Made by a program: the position numbers and the translations under genes. From Rahnella aceris (GTDB lineage Bacteria; Pseudomonadota; Gammaproteobacteria; Enterobacterales; Enterobacteriaceae), in NCBI RefSeq assembly GCF_011684115.1, contig NZ_JAADJV010000004.1, forward strand, positions 186,001-250,000: a stretch of 64,000 nucleotides of DNA, written 5' to 3'. Below, piece after piece: positions 52,346 to 62,325 of the stretch (positions are counted from its first letter, which is position 1; each line of letters begins with the position of its first letter). The notes under the pieces are model-generated. The model was given only the letters and a program-made list of their open reading frames with translations. It made no database searches and was not told the DNA's origin.

Positions 52346-53845
52346 TTATTTCTTCAGCACCGCATCTTTTTGCAGCAGCGACAGGACAAACGCCAGCACC
52401 ATCACGCACGCGGCAATCAGATACACCGAGTGCAGCGCCGAACCAAATGCCTGCAAATAATCAGCGCGGATGGCGTCCGGTAATTCCTGCACCGCCTGCG
52501 CGCTGAGTGAGCGGGGAAGCACCGTGCCTTCGGGGATCAGCGCCACCAGTTGATCACGCAGAACGTGGGTGAAAATCGCCCCAAACATTGCCACGCCGAT
52601 GGAACCCCCAATCGAGCGGAACAGTGTCACACCGGAGGTCGCCACGCCCATTTGTTTCATCGATACCGAGTTTTGTACCGCCAGCACCAGCACCTGCATC
52701 ACCATCCCCAGGCCGAAACCGAGCACGCCGATGTAGAGATACAGCATATGTACCGGCGTACTGACTTTCAGAAAACCCAGCAGCACCATACCGGCGAAAC
52801 TCAGTAAGGTGCCGATAATCGGAAAAATACGATAACGGCCAATACGGCTGATCAGACGCCCGCTGACGATCGAACTGAACAGCAATGCGCCCATCAGCGG
52901 CAGCAGTTGCATCCCCGCTTCTGACGGCGACGAGCCTTTCACCACCTGCAAATACAGCGGCAGGAAGGTCATCGACCCCATCAGTGACATGCCGATAATA
53001 AAACTGATTGCGCAACTGAGCAGGAAGGTGCGGTCGCGGAACAGACCCAGCGGAATGATCGGCTCGGCCGCCAGCGTTTCTTCATAAATAAAGCCACCAA
53101 GGGTCACCAGCCCGAACGCCAGAATGCACCACAGTTGCGGATCCGACCACTGATACACCGTGCCACCTTCGCTGGTGAACAAGATGATGCAGGTCAGCGC
53201 CGCCGCGAGATACCCCGCGCCGAGAAAATCGATTTCATGGCGGATGCGTGCAGTCTGCGATTTCAGCGCCACGCCAATCACCAGCAGGGCGAAAATCCCC
53301 AGCGGCAGATTGATGTAGAAAATCCAGCGCCAGGAAATATGCTCAACCAGAAAACCACCGATCAGCGGCCCGATAACCGTCGCCAGACCAAATACCCCGC
53401 CGAACAGCCCCTGATATTTCCCACGCTCGGACGGCGGAATGACATCGCCGACCGCCGCCATACTGACCACCATCAGCCCGCCGCCGCCCAGCCCCTGCAG
53501 GGCGCGCATCAGAATCAGCTGAGTCATGTTCTGCGCCAGTCCGCACAATACCGAACCGAGCAGGAACACGATAATCGCCGTTTGCAGCACGATTTTGCGA
53601 CCGAGCAGATCACCAAACTTACCGTACAGCGGCACCACGATGGTGGAGGCCAGCAGATAAGAGGTCACCACCCACGAAAGCTGATCCAGGCCACCGAGCT
53701 CGCTGACGATAGTCGGCAGCGCGGTGGACACAATCGTCTGGTCGAGTGCGGCCAGCAGCATCACCAGCATCAGCGCGGAGAACAGCAGCTTTATCGAAGG
53801 CTTCTGTTCCGCCACCTCGCTCTGTGCCGAATTTATTGTCGTCAT
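52346..53845 (-). CDS. MFS drug efflux transporter, DHA2 (14-helix) family
   Basis: 499 residues with about 14 membrane helices. The motif [18 protein letters not shown] is the DHA2/EmrB-QacA signature, and [11 protein letters not shown] is the conserved MFS loop. AGGA is eight bases before the ATG at 53845; a longer frame starts at 53854. It is divergent from a TetR regulator gene across about 85 bp and should be controlled by it. Substrate range unknown. Confidence 0.92.
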   Translation of the reverse strand: MTTINSAQSEVAEQKPSIKLLFSALMLVMLLAALDQTIVSTALPTIVSELGGLDQLSWVVTSYLLASTIVVPLYGKFGDLLGRKIVLQTAIIVFLLGSVLCGLAQNMTQLILMRALQGLGGGGLMVVSMAAVGDVIPPSERGKYQGLFGGVFGLATVIGPLIGGFLVEHISWRWIFYINLPLGIFALLVIGVALKSQTARIRHEIDFLGAGYLAAALTCIILFTSEGGTVYQWSDPQLWCILAFGLVTLGGFIYEETLAAEPIIPLGLFRDRTFLLSCAISFIIGMSLMGSMTFLPLYLQVVKGSSPSEAGMQLLPLMGALLFSSIVSGRLISRIGRYRIFPIIGTLLSFAGMVLLGFLKVSTPVHMLYLYIGVLGFGLGMVMQVLVLAVQNSVSMKQMGVATSGVTLFRSIGGSIGVAMFGAIFTHVLRDQLVALIPEGTVLPRSLSAQAVQELPDAIRADYLQAFGSALHSVYLIAACVMVLAFVLSLLQKDAVLKK

Positions 53846-53929
53846 GAATGACATCCTGACTTGTAATTAATTAACTGTATAATTAATATTGAAGCATCAA
53901 ATTCATCTGGTCAATGGATCGCCCTCCTT
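53846..53929. promoter_or_regulatory. Divergent tetR / DHA2 efflux promoter with AT-rich inverted repeats
   Basis: Short 84-bp region containing AATTAATTAACTGTATAATT at about 53866-53885, with TTAATTAA and a TATAAT (53878-53883). A TetR dimer site is expected here, but I could not fix its borders. Confidence 0.5.
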
Positions 53930-54631
53930 ATGGCAGACAGAAAAATCTCAGAAACGCCAGGATCCGCACAAAAGGATCAAAACGAAGCCAACACGCCCGT
54001 GCGTCGTCCGGGTCGTCCGCGCAGTGCAAAATCCGGAGCGGATAAGCGTGAACTGCTGCTGGACGCCGCCCTGAAACTGTTTGCCCAATACGGCATCGCC
54101 GAAACGCCGCTGAGCATGATCGCCAAAGAAGCAGGCGTCACTACTGCCATGCTGCATTACTATTTCAAGACCCGCGAACAACTGCTGGACGTGATGATCG
54201 ACGAACGTTTTCAGCCAGTCCGTGCCGGATTTACTGACATTTTCCAAACACATGCCGACGATCCACTTCTGGCGATCACCAATATGGCGCAGTGCATGAT
54301 TGATGCGGCAGAAAAATACCCGTGGGTGGCACCGTTGTGGGTGCGGGAAGTCATCAGCGAAAGCGGTATGCTGAAAAAACGCATGGAAGAACGTAACGGC
54401 GACAAAAACCGCAAAATCGTACAGGAATGCATTACCCGCTGGCAGGCCGAAGGAAAACTGAATCCGGATCTCAATCCGGCATTGCTGTTCATTTCCCTGT
54501 TCGGTCTGACGCTGTTCCCGATGGCCTCAATGAAAATGAGACGGGAAGGCGCGTCACCCATTTCCCCCGATATGTTGCGTAAACACGTCGCCCTTTTGCT
54601 GTTCCACGGCGTTGCGCCGCAGAAGTTATAA
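53930..54631 (+). CDS. TetR-family transcriptional repressor
   Basis: 233 residues. A charged N-terminal extension (about 1-38, ending RPGRPRSAK) precedes the TetR helix-turn-helix (LFAQYGIAETPLSMIAKEAG then TAMLHYYFKTREQLLDVMI, about 50-90). The C-terminal ligand domain is typical (WVAPLWVREVISESGM). It is divergent from the DHA2 efflux gene and probably represses it, being relieved by an exported compound. Shine-Dalgarno weak (only CCTCCTT-type bases of the wrong strand before the ATG). Confidence 0.9.
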   Translation: MADRKISETPGSAQKDQNEANTPVRRPGRPRSAKSGADKRELLLDAALKLFAQYGIAETPLSMIAKEAGVTTAMLHYYFKTREQLLDVMIDERFQPVRAGFTDIFQTHADDPLLAITNMAQCMIDAAEKYPWVAPLWVREVISESGMLKKRMEERNGDKNRKIVQECITRWQAEGKLNPDLNPALLFISLFGLTLFPMASMKMRREGASPISPDMLRKHVALLLFHGVAPQKL

Positions 54632-54751
54632 GCCGGGCCACGACCTGCGCGGGTTATCCCGTGCAACTCTCTTAAATCCCTCTTTTTTGTAATGAAAAAT
54701 ACTGTGCAGACTCCTTTATGATGTAACGAAAATGTTGCTGTTAATCAGGGA

Positions 54752-55978
54752 ATGCCATTCAACATGAAGGGAATGCCGCCATTAATTCTCGCGCTGTTAG
54801 CCAGTTCGTTAGTACTCACTATCGGACGTGGCGTCACACTGCCGTTTATCACTATTTATCTGACTGAGCACTATCATCTGCTGCCCAAAAGCGTCGGGAT
54901 CATTCTCGGTGCCAGCCTGGCAATCGGGATTCTCAGTAGTCTGTACGGCGGCTATCTGGTGGATAAATTCAATCACCGGACGCTGATTACCGTCTCCATC
55001 AGCCTGTTCGGGCTGAGCTTTTTACTGTTGCCGTTTCTGCCGAATGTGACCGGCGTGCTGCTGGTACTGGCGCTGCTCAATGCCGCTTACGCCCTGCTCA
55101 GCATCACGCTCAAAGCCTGTATCGCCAGCTGGTTGCCGGTAGAAAAAAGGGTGAAGGCATTTTCGATGAATTACACGCTGGTGAATGTCGGCTGGGCAGT
55201 GGGCTCGTCGCTGGGCGTGTGGCTGGCGGGTTTCAGCCCGCTGCTGCCGTTCGTGATTTCCGGCGTACTGGCGCTCGGTACCGTGATTTCCCTGACCTGG
55301 GGATTGCGCAATATCCCGCATAAACCGCCGCAAACAGAACAGGAACAGAAACCCCTGCCAAAACCGAACCTTCGCCAGACACTGAGCATTCTGGCCCATG
55401 ACCGTCGTCTGATTTACTTCACACTGGGCAGCACGCTGGGTTCGGTGGTGTTCGGGCAATTCGCCGGTTATCTCTCGCAGTACCTGATTCTGGTCTCAAA
55501 CGCCGCTTTTGCGTACAAAATCATCGGCGCGGTGATGATCACCAACGCCGTGATTGTTATTACCTTCCAGTACGTATTAAGCAGCCGGATGAAACAAAAC
55601 AGCCTGCTGAAATGGCTGCTTCTCGGCACGATTTTCTTCATCATCGGCCTGATCGGCTTTATGACCGCCGGACAATCGGTGTTGCTTTGGGTGATCGCGA
55701 TGGCGATTTTCAGCTTTGGCGAAATGATTGTTATCCCGGTGGAATACATGTTTATCGACTTTATCGCGCCGGAAAATATGAAGGGCAGCTATTACGGCAT
55801 GCAGAACCTGAGCAATCTGGGTGGCGCGATAAACCCGGTCATGTGTGGTTTTCTGCTCAGTTACACCGCCCCGCCGGTGATGTTTATCGCGCTGATTGCC
55901 GCCTCGGTTGGCGGTCTGCTGTTCTTCTGGATGGGGCACCGTCTGGCGGCTAATACAGCACAGCCGCGTGCTGTTTAA
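54752..55978 (+). CDS. MFS transporter (YdeE/MdtH-like)
   Basis: 408 residues with about 12 membrane helices. SLVLTIGRGVTLPFITIYL and NYTLVNVGWAVGSSLG resemble the E. coli YdeE/MdtH exporter group. The start is uncertain because AGGG sits too near the ATG at 54752 and too far from that at 54764; the longer form is given. Its 3' end overlaps the convergent PEP-mutase-like gene by 29 bp. Substrate unknown. Confidence 0.85.
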   Translation: MPFNMKGMPPLILALLASSLVLTIGRGVTLPFITIYLTEHYHLLPKSVGIILGASLAIGILSSLYGGYLVDKFNHRTLITVSISLFGLSFLLLPFLPNVTGVLLVLALLNAAYALLSITLKACIASWLPVEKRVKAFSMNYTLVNVGWAVGSSLGVWLAGFSPLLPFVISGVLALGTVISLTWGLRNIPHKPPQTEQEQKPLPKPNLRQTLSILAHDRRLIYFTLGSTLGSVVFGQFAGYLSQYLILVSNAAFAYKIIGAVMITNAVIVITFQYVLSSRMKQNSLLKWLLLGTIFFIIGLIGFMTAGQSVLLWVIAMAIFSFGEMIVIPVEYMFIDFIAPENMKGSYYGMQNLSNLGGAINPVMCGFLLSYTAPPVMFIALIAASVGGLLFFWMGHRLAANTAQPRAV

Positions 55979-56702
55979 GGGTTTCCATCAGCCCGATATA
56001 AGGATGCGGGCCATAGCTTATCCGGCTGACACCCGCCGCCGTGAGATCAGCCAGCGGTGGTGTCAGATTGCTGGCCATAATGTTCACCGGCAGCGCTGAT
56101 ACCTCACAGAGTTCGGCAATCAGTGTCAGGTCACTCAAACCGGGGGCAAAAAAACCGCTGGCTCCCGCATCCTTATAGGCAGTCAGCCGCTTTTTAGCTT
56201 CCGCCATCAGCACCGGATGCCGCGTGGCGTCGGGTTCCTGTAAAAAAACATCGGTGCGCGCATTGATAAATAACGCCATTCCCTGATTTTCCGCCACCTG
56301 ACGAAGCGAGTTCAGAATCTCGCATTGTTCACGGACGCCGTTCAGCGCGGATAATCCCATTTGCTGATCCTCAACATTAATACCCACGACACCCGCCTGC
56401 AAAAGTGCGCTCAGGTTGTCGCGGCGATCCGCACCATAACCGGTCTCGAAATCCACCGTGAGCGGCAGACTGATCACAGAGGCAATGCGTTGCACCGTCC
56501 GTAACAGGCTGGAAAAAGGCATGGCTTCGCCATCCTGATACCCCTGCGCCGCCGCACACGACCAGCTTCCGGTAGCGATGGCTTTTGCCCCCGACTGCGC
56601 CACCGCCAGCGCGCTGCCCGCATCCCAGATGTTGTATAAAATGACCGGATTGTGCTTCTGGTGAAGTTGTGAAAATGCCAGTGCCCGACTTTGCTGATTC
56701 AT
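55950..56702 (-). CDS. Isocitrate lyase/PEP mutase superfamily protein
   Basis: 250 residues of the ICL/PEPM barrel family. Features: LYNIWDAGSALAVAQSGAKAIATGS near the N-terminus, LTVDFETGYG and VGINVEDQ, which hold the Mg2+-binding Asp and Glu residues, and INARTDVF. The KKCGH-type lyase loop is not seen, so it may be a carboxyvinyl or other C-C lyase. It starts 14 bp after the ada gene stop, so the two form an operon. Reaction unknown. Confidence 0.85.
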   Translation of the reverse strand: MNQQSRALAFSQLHQKHNPVILYNIWDAGSALAVAQSGAKAIATGSWSCAAAQGYQDGEAMPFSSLLRTVQRIASVISLPLTVDFETGYGADRRDNLSALLQAGVVGINVEDQQMGLSALNGVREQCEILNSLRQVAENQGMALFINARTDVFLQEPDATRHPVLMAEAKKRLTAYKDAGASGFFAPGLSDLTLIAELCEVSALPVNIMASNLTPPLADLTAAGVSRISYGPHPYIGLMETLKQHAAVLY

Positions 56703-56716
56703 ACCCTGCTCCTCGT

Positions 56717-57775
56717 TTAGCGGCTCAACGCCATTCTTCGTTCGTGTTCAATCAGCCACCGCTTGCGCCATAATCCGCCGCCGTAACCGGTCAGCGAACC
56801 ATCAGCACCAATGACGCGATGACAAGGGATCAGGATTGAAATCTGGTTAGCCCCGTTGGCACGGGCGACTGCGCGGGAAGCCGTGGCCTGCCCGATATCC
56901 GCCGCCAGCGCGGAGTAACTGCGCAGTTCACCCGCCGGAATAGCCCTGAGCGCATCCCAGACTTTACGGGTAAACAATGAACCGAATTCCGCCAGTGGCG
57001 TGATAAATGTGTGCTTTTCACCCGCGAAATACGCCGCCAGTTCCAGTTCGAGCTGATCAATCAGCGGCGTTCGTCCAAAAATAATTTCAGAGGACGTCAG
57101 TTGTTTCAGCCGCTCAATTTCATTAGGTAATGCCGGACGATCAATAAACTCCAGCAGATACAGTGCGTCGTGGCTGGCGATCGACAGCATGGAACCGATC
57201 GGCGTATCCAGCCAGTCAGCCTTCAGAAACTGATGCTTTCTGGCCTGGCTCGGGTTCAGCCCGATTTGACGGGTGATCGCCGCTCGAAATCCGCTGCCGG
57301 ATTCAAAACTCGCATCCAGTTGGGCATCAATTACCGGCTCTCCCCCGGCCAGCGCATCGACACCCTTGCCGATTCTGCGTAAGCGCGCCATTTCCAGAAA
57401 AGTGATGCCAAACTGTCGTTTAAAGGCGCGGCGGACGGTGGAAGGATCAACGTTCATCGCCTGCACATCGCCCTCGCTCCACTTTTTGTCTGGCTCGTTT
57501 TCCAGCGCAGCCAGCAATTTCAGCACCAGCGGGTCTTTTTCTCCGCCCTGCATCAGCGGCCGGCAGCGTTTACAGGGCCGGAATCCGGCTTCCATCGCGC
57601 TGACCATCGACGGATAAAATACCGAGTTCTCGCGCTTAGGTTTTCGTGCCGGGCAGGTCAGGCGGCAAAAAATACCGGTGCTTTTGACGCCGACAAAAGC
57701 AAAGCCGTCATAGGCCGGATCACGGGCAATCAGCGCAGCATAAAGCACATCATCGTCAGGTAAATCGAACAGCAT
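56717..57775 (-). CDS. ada: Ada-type bifunctional methylated-DNA repair protein and regulator
   Basis: 352 residues. N-terminal zinc domain with FCRLTCPARKP (Cys37 and Cys41) and FRPCKRCRP, which accepts methyl from phosphotriesters and turns Ada into an activator; middle AraC-type helix-turn-helix (about 95-175); C-terminal O6-methylguanine methyltransferase with PCHRV (nucleophile Cys318) and RAVARANG. Same architecture and size as E. coli Ada (354). Followed by a PEP-mutase-like gene in the operon rather than alkB. Confidence 0.92.
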   Translation of the reverse strand: MLFDLPDDDVLYAALIARDPAYDGFAFVGVKSTGIFCRLTCPARKPKRENSVFYPSMVSAMEAGFRPCKRCRPLMQGGEKDPLVLKLLAALENEPDKKWSEGDVQAMNVDPSTVRRAFKRQFGITFLEMARLRRIGKGVDALAGGEPVIDAQLDASFESGSGFRAAITRQIGLNPSQARKHQFLKADWLDTPIGSMLSIASHDALYLLEFIDRPALPNEIERLKQLTSSEIIFGRTPLIDQLELELAAYFAGEKHTFITPLAEFGSLFTRKVWDALRAIPAGELRSYSALAADIGQATASRAVARANGANQISILIPCHRVIGADGSLTGYGGGLWRKRWLIEHERRMALSR

Positions 57776-57879
57776 GATTTCACTCGCAGACCGGAAACAT
57801 GGGGAAAAGCATAGGGGAATTTCAGCGGGAGAAGCGACGTTTTTCGGGCGTTGATTTTAAATATTCACAGCAAGAGTGT

Positions 57880-57906
57880 CCGTGCCCGGCGTGATACCGG
57901 GCACGG
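57880..57906. terminator. Strong hairpin downstream of dcp
   Basis: CCGTGCCCGG (57880-57889) is exactly inverted as CCGGGCACGG (57897-57906), with CTATTTTT on the plus strand side. It ends the minus-strand dcp transcript about 7 bp after the stop; the T run is on the opposite side, so efficiency as a minus-strand terminator is uncertain. Confidence 0.65.
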
Positions 57907-57912
57907 CTATTT

Positions 57913-60066
57913 TTACTCCTCCAGTCCGCGGTTTTTCAGCATCGGCTCAATTGACGGAGCCTTGCCACGCCAGGTTTCGTAGAGTTTTTCCAGATCTTCG
58001 CTGTTACCGCGTGAGAGGATCTGATCACGGAATTTCTGACCGTTCTCCCGCGTCAGCCCGCCCTGCTCAGTGATACCGGCAAAGGCATCATCAGCCAGCA
58101 TTTCGGTCCACAGATAGGCATAGTATCCGGCGGCATAGCCGTTACCCCAGATGTGCTGGAAATAACTGGAACGGTAGCGCGGCGGCACATACGCCAGATT
58201 CACTTTATCTTTCGCCAGCGACTCCGCTTCAAACTTATCAACATCCTGCTGCGGTGCGTCCGCGCTCAGGCTGTGCCAGTGCATATCCAGTAACGCAGCC
58301 GCCAGCAGTTCGGTCATGTCATAGCCTTTGTTGAACTTGCTGGCCTTCTCTATTTTGTCCTGCAAAGCCTGCGGCATCACTTCACCGGTCTGATAATGTT
58401 TGGCGAAGTGAGTAAACACTTTCGGATCACTCGCCCAGTGCTCGTTAAACTGCGACGGGAATTCGACAAAATCACGCGGCGTCGCGGTACCGGAAAGACC
58501 CGGATATTCCTGATCGGCAAACAGGCCATGCAGCGTGTGACCAAATTCGTGGAACATAGTGATAACGTCGTCCCACGACAGCAGCGCCGGTTGCCCCGCC
58601 GCCGGTTTCTGGAAATTCGCCACGTTGTAAATCACCGGTTTCGTGCCCAGCAATTTCGACTGATCGACGTAGTTGCTCATCCATGCGCCGCCGCCTTTAT
58701 TATCGCGCTGATAATAATCGGCGTAGAACAACGCCATCGATTTACCGTCTTTATCGAACACCTCAAAAACCCGCACATCAGGATTGTAAACCGGCAGGTC
58801 TTTGCGTTCTTTAAAGGTGATGCCATACAGCAAGTTAGCGGCATAAAACACGCCGTTTTCCAGCACATTATTCAGCTCGAAATAGGGTTTGATCTGCGCG
58901 TCGTCCAGATCATATTTCTCTTTGCGAACCTGCTGGGCGTAGTGCTGCCAGTCCCAGGCAGTCACTTTGAAGCCGCCCTTCTGTTTATCGATTTCTGCCT
59001 GAATATCCTGCGCTTCACGCTGCGCGCGGGCGGTCGCGGCTGGCACAATTTTGTGCATGAAATCCAGTGCAGCCTGCGGCGTTTTCGCCATCTGATCTTC
59101 CAGTTTCCACGCGGCATAACTCGGGAAACCCAGCACCTGAGCCTGCTGTGCGCGAACTTTTGCCAGCTTCGCAATCAGCTCACGGGTGTCGTTGGCATCG
59201 CCTTTTTCAGCGCGATTGATTGAGGCCTCATACAGTGCCTGGCGCGTGTCGCGGTCATCCAGTGACTGTAACAACGGCTGCTGCGTGGTGTTTTGCAAAA
59301 CCAGAAGCCAGGCATTATCCAGCTTGCGGTCTTTGGCGGCCTGCGCGGCTGCCGATAATTCGGCGTCACTCAGCCCGGCAAGCTGCGCTTTATCTTTCAC
59401 CGTCAGCCCGCCCGCTTTGGTGGCGGCCAGCAATTTATTAGTGAACTGCGTGCTGAGCGTTGCCGCCTGTTGATTCAGCGCTTTGAGTTTGTCTTTATCC
59501 GCATCCGAAAGATTGGCACCTGACAGCTCGAAATCCTTAAAAGTCACCTCAATCAGGCGCTGTGATTCGGGGGAAATTTTCAGGCTGCTGCGCTGGTCAT
59601 AGACCGCTTTCAGCCGCGCAAACAGCTTGCTGTTGAGATGAATGCTGTCATCCATCGCCGCCAGTTTTGGCGAGGTATCTTCGTCAATTTTTTGCAGCGT
59701 ATCGTTGGTATTCGCGCCGGTCATCGCGCCAAAAACGTTTTGCACGCGTTGCAGCATGACGCCGGATTTTTCCAGGGCCGCATAAGTATTTTCAAAGGTT
59801 GGCGGCGCGCTGTCGCTGGCGATTTTATCGACTTCAGCCAGTTTCTGGCGGATGCCTTCGAGGATCGCCGGTTCATAATCGCTGTCTTTATAGAGATTAA
59901 ATTGCGGCGCCTGATATTCCAGCGGGCTGGGTTTCAGAAATGGGTTATCGGCATTAATAGCGTGATTCATGACGTGCTCCTGAGTGGCGGGCTGTGCGGT
60001 TTCCGCAGCCCCTGCAAACTGGCTGACAGCCAGGCTGGTTGCCAAAAAGAGAGATGACAAACGCAT
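57913..60066 (-). CDS. dcp: Dipeptidyl carboxypeptidase Dcp, M3 metallopeptidase, with signal peptide
   Basis: Zinc peptidase removing C-terminal dipeptides. 717 residues with close similarity to E. coli Dcp, including HEFGHTLHG (His506, Glu507, His510) and RDFVEFPSQFNEHW. Unlike the 681-residue E. coli protein as I recall it, this one begins with MRLSSLFLATSLAVSQFAGAA, a typical Sec signal peptide, so it is predicted to be periplasmic. The second M3 peptidase in the window is PrlC. Monocistronic. Confidence 0.94.
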   Translation of the reverse strand: MRLSSLFLATSLAVSQFAGAAETAQPATQEHVMNHAINADNPFLKPSPLEYQAPQFNLYKDSDYEPAILEGIRQKLAEVDKIASDSAPPTFENTYAALEKSGVMLQRVQNVFGAMTGANTNDTLQKIDEDTSPKLAAMDDSIHLNSKLFARLKAVYDQRSSLKISPESQRLIEVTFKDFELSGANLSDADKDKLKALNQQAATLSTQFTNKLLAATKAGGLTVKDKAQLAGLSDAELSAAAQAAKDRKLDNAWLLVLQNTTQQPLLQSLDDRDTRQALYEASINRAEKGDANDTRELIAKLAKVRAQQAQVLGFPSYAAWKLEDQMAKTPQAALDFMHKIVPAATARAQREAQDIQAEIDKQKGGFKVTAWDWQHYAQQVRKEKYDLDDAQIKPYFELNNVLENGVFYAANLLYGITFKERKDLPVYNPDVRVFEVFDKDGKSMALFYADYYQRDNKGGGAWMSNYVDQSKLLGTKPVIYNVANFQKPAAGQPALLSWDDVITMFHEFGHTLHGLFADQEYPGLSGTATPRDFVEFPSQFNEHWASDPKVFTHFAKHYQTGEVMPQALQDKIEKASKFNKGYDMTELLAAALLDMHWHSLSADAPQQDVDKFEAESLAKDKVNLAYVPPRYRSSYFQHIWGNGYAAGYYAYLWTEMLADDAFAGITEQGGLTRENGQKFRDQILSRGNSEDLEKLYETWRGKAPSIEPMLKNRGLEE

Positions 60067-60253
60067 TCCAGTCTTCCTTATCTGAGTGAGAGAAGTGCTC
60101 CGTTAAGTCATTGAGAATAGACCTCACTCAGCGATCCGGCAAAAGGCAAACGTAGGTAAATCGTGTTATTACGAGGCGGATTCCATATTTTCGATAAAAC
60201 TTTTCTGTCAGGATACCGGCCTTAGCAGGGCATAAAAGATGACAGAGGTTCCG

Positions 60254-60910
60254 ATGATCAAAGACCAGACGTTCAGTGACCAGCGTTTTAGCGTGAAGCA
60301 GTTTACCGGCGAGACACTGGAGAACTGCCGCTTTTACCGCTGCCGTTTTGACAGCACCGATCTGTCAGAAACGGCGTTCGTCGATTGTCTGTTTTACGAT
60401 GATGGGGAACAAAAAGGCTGCTCTTTCCAGCATGCAAAATTGCAGGATGCCAGCTTTAAACGCTGTGATCTGACGATGGCTGATTTCAAAAACATTCAGG
60501 CACTGGGTTGTGAAATCCGTGAATGCAAAGCCACTGGCGCAGATTTCAGCGGCGCGAGTTTTATGAATATGATCACCTCGCGCACCTGGTTTTGCAGCGC
60601 CTTCATGACCAAAAATAACTTCAGCTACGCGAACTTCAGCAAAGTCATTCTGGAGAAATGCGAGTTATGGGAAAACCGCTGGACCGGCGCGAACGTGCAG
60701 GGCGCAAACTTCAGCGGCTCCGACCTTTCCGGCGGCGAATTCACCGAGTTCGACTGGAATAACGTCAACATTACCCATTGCGACCTGACGAACTCCGATC
60801 TGGGTGAGCTGAATATCCGTAAAGTCGATCTCGATGGCGTGAAAATCGACGACTGGCAGCAGAGTCATTTGCTGGAAAAATTGGGGATGATTGTGATCCA
60901 TTCGAAGTGA
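60254..60910 (+). CDS. qnr: Chromosomal Qnr-type pentapeptide-repeat protein
   Basis: 218 residues forming a right-handed beta-helix that mimics DNA and shields gyrase and topoisomerase IV; Qnr members lower quinolone susceptibility. The pentapeptide repeats (A/C-D/N-L/F-S-x) run from about residue 20. It is strikingly similar to QnrB-type proteins from memory: SFMNMITSRTWFCSA, YANFSKVILEKCELWENRW, GSDLSGGEFTEFDW. The start at 60254 follows AGAGG and gives the usual Qnr length; an upstream ATG at 60239 has no ribosome site. No LexA box was found before it, unlike qnrB. Confidence 0.88.
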   Translation: MIKDQTFSDQRFSVKQFTGETLENCRFYRCRFDSTDLSETAFVDCLFYDDGEQKGCSFQHAKLQDASFKRCDLTMADFKNIQALGCEIRECKATGADFSGASFMNMITSRTWFCSAFMTKNNFSYANFSKVILEKCELWENRWTGANVQGANFSGSDLSGGEFTEFDWNNVNITHCDLTNSDLGELNIRKVDLDGVKIDDWQQSHLLEKLGMIVIHSK

Positions 60911-60923
60911 GAGGATACGATAT

Positions 60924-60963
60924 AAAAAACCGCTCTCTGAAGCGGCTTTTTTGTGCCTGAAAT
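60924..60963. terminator. Terminator downstream of qnr, left copy of a 40-bp direct repeat
   Basis: AACCGCT and AGCGGCTTTTTT form a stem with a CTCTGA loop. The 40 bases 60924-60963 recur at 62797-62836 with one mismatch, so the terminator and its flank are duplicated. Confidence 0.88.
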
Positions 60964-61066
60964 CCCCAGGCTGCCCGCCGGAAAGTGCGCTTCCCCTCCG
61001 CCCTTCATCAGAATCTCACCGCAATATGCTATAACAGACCTTCGCTTTAGCCACGAAATTAACCTC

Positions 61067-62320
61067 ATGAAAGATAATAGTATTTATTCGCCTCAGGCGT
61101 CTGTGCCGGAAAAATCACGGGTGCTGGGCTGGTCTGATTTATTCTCGCTGTGGTTCTCGCTCGGTATGGGTCTGATGGTATTGCAGGCCGGTGCCATTCT
61201 GGCTCCGGGCCTCGGGCTGGCGGGCTCGCTGGCAGCCATTGTGTTGGGGTCTGCCGTCGGCGTTGCGCTGCTGGCACTGGTCGGGGTGATCGGCGGGCAG
61301 ACGGGCATGTCGTCGATGGCGTCGCTGAGGCTCAGCCTCGGCAAACGCGGCGTGGCACTGCCGGTGCTGTTCAATCTGATCCAGTTGATCGGCTGGGGCG
61401 CGTTCGAAATTGTGGTGATGCGCGATGCGGCCAGTCTGCTGGCAAAACGCGCCTGGGGCGACGGCAGTTTTTGGGCGAATCCGACCCTCTGGACGTTTAT
61501 TTTCGGCGTCGTTGCCACCTTGCTGGCGGCCAGCGGGCCGCTGGCGTTTATCCGCCTGGTACTGCGCCGCTGGGGGATCTGGCTGTTGCTGGCGAGCTGT
61601 GCGTGGCTGACCGGTTATCTGTTCCTGCACGCCGATTTATCCACACTGTGGCATAAAGCCGGGGACGGTTCGATGCCGTTCGCGCTGGCCTGCGATATTG
61701 TGGTGTCGATGGCATTTTCGTGGCTGCCACTGGTGTCGGATTACACCCGTTTCGGCAAATCTGCGCGGCAAAACTTCTGGGGAACGGCCTGCGGATATTT
61801 CCTCGGCAGCGTGTGGATGATGGCGCTCGGCGTGGCGTATACGCTGGCGTTTGTCAGCACCTCGACCGATGCCAATGCGCTGCTGCTGGCGCTTTCCGGG
61901 ATCGCACTGGGTATTCCGCTGTTACTGATTCTGGTGGATGAGCATGAAAATGCCTTTGCGGATATTCACTCAGCGGCGGTGTCGGCGGGGACTTCCCTGC
62001 CGGTCAGCGTGGGTAAACTGACGCTGGGTATCGGCCTGCTGTGTACGCTGATCGCCTGGGCCGTTCCGCTGACGCAATACGAAAACTTCCTGCTGCTGAT
62101 TGGCTCCGTGTTTGCGCCGCTGTTTGGTGTGGTGCTGACGCATCATTTTGTTCTGCGCAGGCAGACACAAAAAGACCTGAATATACGTTCCCTCGCAGCC
62201 TGGATTACCGGCATTGTGGTTTATCATCTGATGGCAAATCTGCTGCCGGATATCGGCGCGACAATTCCGTCGCTGCTGGTGGCGGGGCTGGTGTGCTGGG
62301 GATTAGGGCGTAAAGCCTGA
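61067..62320 (+). CDS. NCS1-family nucleobase/HMP permease (CytX/CodB-like)
   Basis: 417 residues with about 12 membrane helices, of the nucleobase-cation symporter-1 family. Residues SLWFSLGMGLMVLQAG and FNLIQLIGWGAFEIVVM match cytosine/hydroxymethylpyrimidine transporters of the CytX type. The start at 61067 is chosen from family length; the ribosome site is weak and the frame is open upstream to 60953. No TPP riboswitch was recognised upstream. Whether it carries cytosine, HMP or another base is unresolved. Confidence 0.8.
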   Translation: MKDNSIYSPQASVPEKSRVLGWSDLFSLWFSLGMGLMVLQAGAILAPGLGLAGSLAAIVLGSAVGVALLALVGVIGGQTGMSSMASLRLSLGKRGVALPVLFNLIQLIGWGAFEIVVMRDAASLLAKRAWGDGSFWANPTLWTFIFGVVATLLAASGPLAFIRLVLRRWGIWLLLASCAWLTGYLFLHADLSTLWHKAGDGSMPFALACDIVVSMAFSWLPLVSDYTRFGKSARQNFWGTACGYFLGSVWMMALGVAYTLAFVSTSTDANALLLALSGIALGIPLLLILVDEHENAFADIHSAAVSAGTSLPVSVGKLTLGIGLLCTLIAWAVPLTQYENFLLLIGSVFAPLFGVVLTHHFVLRRQTQKDLNIRSLAAWITGIVVYHLMANLLPDIGATIPSLLVAGLVCWGLGRKA

Positions 62321-62325
62321 GATAA

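Noticed and set aside
60067..60238. LexA box upstream of qnr
   Set aside because: CTG occurs at 60207-60209, but no CAG follows at the required N10 spacing, so no SOS box was called.
61000..61066. TPP riboswitch upstream of the NCS1 permease
   Set aside because: CytX-type genes often carry one, but the conserved CTGAGA and related motifs are not present.
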